Origin: Chloroflexota bacterium | GTDB lineage: Bacteria; Chloroflexota; Anaerolineae; CG2-30-64-16 | DNA: 7,175 bases | NCBI GenBank assembly: GCA_029555885.1 | Contig: JAKPQT010000568.1 | Coordinates: 1-7,175, forward strand | Direction: 5' to 3' | Notes under the pieces: generated by a model | The model's input: the letters and a program-made list of their open reading frames with translations, nothing else | Told to the model about the DNA's origin: nothing | Database searches by the model: none | Made by a program: the position numbers and the translations under genes | Part shown: in pieces, positions 6,049 to 7,175 of the stretch | How positions within the stretch are numbered: the first letter of the stretch is position 1 | How the letters are laid out: every line of letters begins with the position of its first letter

Positions 6049-7175
6049 TCAACGAAGAGGTTCAGCCTCTCCGTCCTGGCCGGTCTCTGACCATGCCAGC
6101 GGGGCGTCCGCCTCCGCCGACGCGGCAGCGGCGGCCTGCCCTGCCCCGCCGCCCATCACCAGCGGAAGGAAATAGCTGTAGCTGTAGGGCCAGCCCTGCA
6201 GCCGGATGTCGTCCACGTAGCTCCAGGTGTTGAACAGGTTGTCGTAACGGTTATGGTTGGCAAAGGTCAACTGGACGGTCTGCCCTGCGAACGGGGTCAG
6301 GTCGATGAACGCCTGCTGCCAGCCCGTGTCGTAGGGCGCCGCCAGTTGCTTGCCGTACTTATCCGTCGGGTTGCCCGCACGCAGCAGCAACGCCAGCGGC
6401 CGGCCCGCGGCATCGTTGGCCCACACCTCGAACGTATCCTGGTCGCGCTTGTACGTCGGGCTGTACATCACGTCCCAGCTCAACACGCGATACCGGAAGC
6501 TCAGGGTCAGGTCCGGCACCTGGTTCAACGACGGCACCTGGATGGTCTGCGCGATGGTCGCATGGCCGACCGGCACGCCCCCGGGCCGGTCCAGGCTCGG
6601 CCCGTAATCCTCCGTGCCGAGCCGGGCGACGAAGCTGCTGCCCGCCGGCGTCGTGTACGGGATGACAGCCAGATAGAGCGAGCCGCTGGCCGCCCAATCG
6701 CTGAACGTGCCCGTATCAAACCGGCCGTTGCGCACCGTCTCGATCACGGTGTATGCGGGCGTCTCGCTCCACGCACCCTCATGGCCTGCCAGGTCGCTGG
6801 CGCGGGCCCGGAAGAAGTACGTATGCCCGCGCTGGCCGGCAAAGCGCGCGCCGGACTGCTGCGTGTCCACCTGCCAGTTCTGCCACGCGCCGTCATAGCC
6901 GTCGCGGAACTGCACGTCCACCCGATCCACGCCGGAGCCGGGTTCGGGATCGTAATGCCACCAGCGCACCTCGAACTCCGGTGCGGGCTGGTAATGGCTC
7001 TGCACGCTCACGTTTGCCGTGGGTGCACGACGGTCGATCGCGACCGTGAAGCGCTGCTCCGGCTCCGCGTTGCCCGCGCTGTCCAGCGCCGAGACGCCAA
7101 CCGTGTGCGTGCCATCCCGGTTGACGACGAACGTTGTCCCCGTCTGCCAGGGACCATCGTCGATGCGATAGCGCA
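6049..7175 (-). CDS. Secreted multidomain surface protein (Ig-like, Fn3-like, jelly-roll-like), 5' end outside the window
   Basis: The frame is open to the right edge, so 374 residues of a longer protein are visible. An in-frame GTG at 7011 is internal: the 54 codons upstream read as a typical Ig-like/OmpL47-type repeat end (YRIDDGPWQ, then DGTHTVGVSALDSAGNAEP). Visible residues about 65-144 form a fibronectin III-like domain (FEVRWWHYD, then YFFRARASDLAGHEGAWS). Residues about 148-328 resemble a jelly-roll carbohydrate-binding or MAM-like module, with NGRFDTGTFSDW at the start, IAQTIQVP and LTLSFRYRV in the middle, and FAGQTVQLTF and YVDDIRLQGW at the end. An FLPLVM motif (335-340) follows; I associate similar motifs with the termini of Chloroflexota secreted proteins. 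The last ~34 residues are a Gly/Ala-rich and acidic tail. The role is probably extracellular or surface adhesion, or binding of a polymer. No protease or glycosidase motif is visible in this part. Confidence 0.88.
   Translation of the reverse strand, partial: RYRIDDGPWQTGTTFVVNRDGTHTVGVSALDSAGNAEPEQRFTVAIDRRAPTANVSVQSHYQPAPEFEVRWWHYDPEPGSGVDRVDVQFRDGYDGAWQNWQVDTQQSGARFAGQRGHTYFFRARASDLAGHEGAWSETPAYTVIETVRNGRFDTGTFSDWAASGSLYLAVIPYTTPAGSSFVARLGTEDYGPSLDRPGGVPVGHATIAQTIQVPSLNQVPDLTLSFRYRVLSWDVMYSPTYKRDQDTFEVWANDAAGRPLALLLRAGNPTDKYGKQLAAPYDTGWQQAFIDLTPFAGQTVQLTFANHNRYDNLFNTWSYVDDIRLQGWPYSYSYFLPLVMGGGAGQAAAAASAEADAPLAWSETGQDGEAEPLR

Noticed and set aside
3959..6070. Similar C-terminal ends (EEPPLR and EAEPLR) of two neighbouring proteins
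   Set aside because: The codons differ (CTA AGG versus CTT CGT) and the match is only a few residues; it is probably coincidence.
7009..7011. GTG as start of a 320-residue protein
   Set aside because: The frame continues upstream to the window edge and encodes a recognisable Ig-like repeat end, so this GTG is an internal Val.

Overview
This window is high-GC DNA in which every credible gene lies on the minus strand and the genes are packed end to end. The style suggests Chloroflexota, probably an Anaerolineae- or Caldilineae-like lineage. The clues are long Pro/Thr linkers of the 'TPTPTPRPTNTP' type, a TPR plus SH3b plus SdrD-B-like surface protein, an Asp-box propeller, and a secreted protein with an 'FLPLVM' motif near its C-terminus. 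This placement is an inference from style, because no marker gene is present.

In transcription order (right to left) the layout is as follows. (1) The 3' part of a large secreted or surface protein with Ig-like, fibronectin III-like and jelly-roll-like domains; its reading frame is open through the right window edge. (2) A 690-residue membrane-anchored TPR protein with an external SH3b domain and an SdrD-B/carboxypeptidase-regulatory-like domain. (3) A 376-residue membrane-anchored Asp-box (BNR-like) beta-propeller. (4) A 114-codon Pro/Thr-rich open frame that continues the propeller frame directly after a single TAG codon. (5) An 812-residue membrane sensor histidine kinase (six predicted TM helices, GAF, PAS, HisKA, HATPase). 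Spacings are about 17 nt, 4 nt, 0 nt and a 4-nt ATGA overlap, so this looks like one operon. No promoter, terminator, tRNA, rRNA, CRISPR array or classical IS element is visible.

The likely theme is an envelope-facing module: three proteins with extracytoplasmic binding or scaffold domains, transcribed together with a sensor kinase that could report on the cell surface. No response regulator is present, so the output is unknown.

Two observations stand out. The first is a compact, purine-rich segment of about 105 bp and roughly 49% GC. It has imperfect terminal inverted repeats and sits in frame inside the kinase GAF domain; removing it conceptually restores ordinary GAF spacing. The second is the lone in-frame TAG separating the propeller from its Pro/Thr tail. 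A related oddity is an ATG that overlaps the stop of gene 1 and is in frame with gene 2, but is closed by TGA after two codons.
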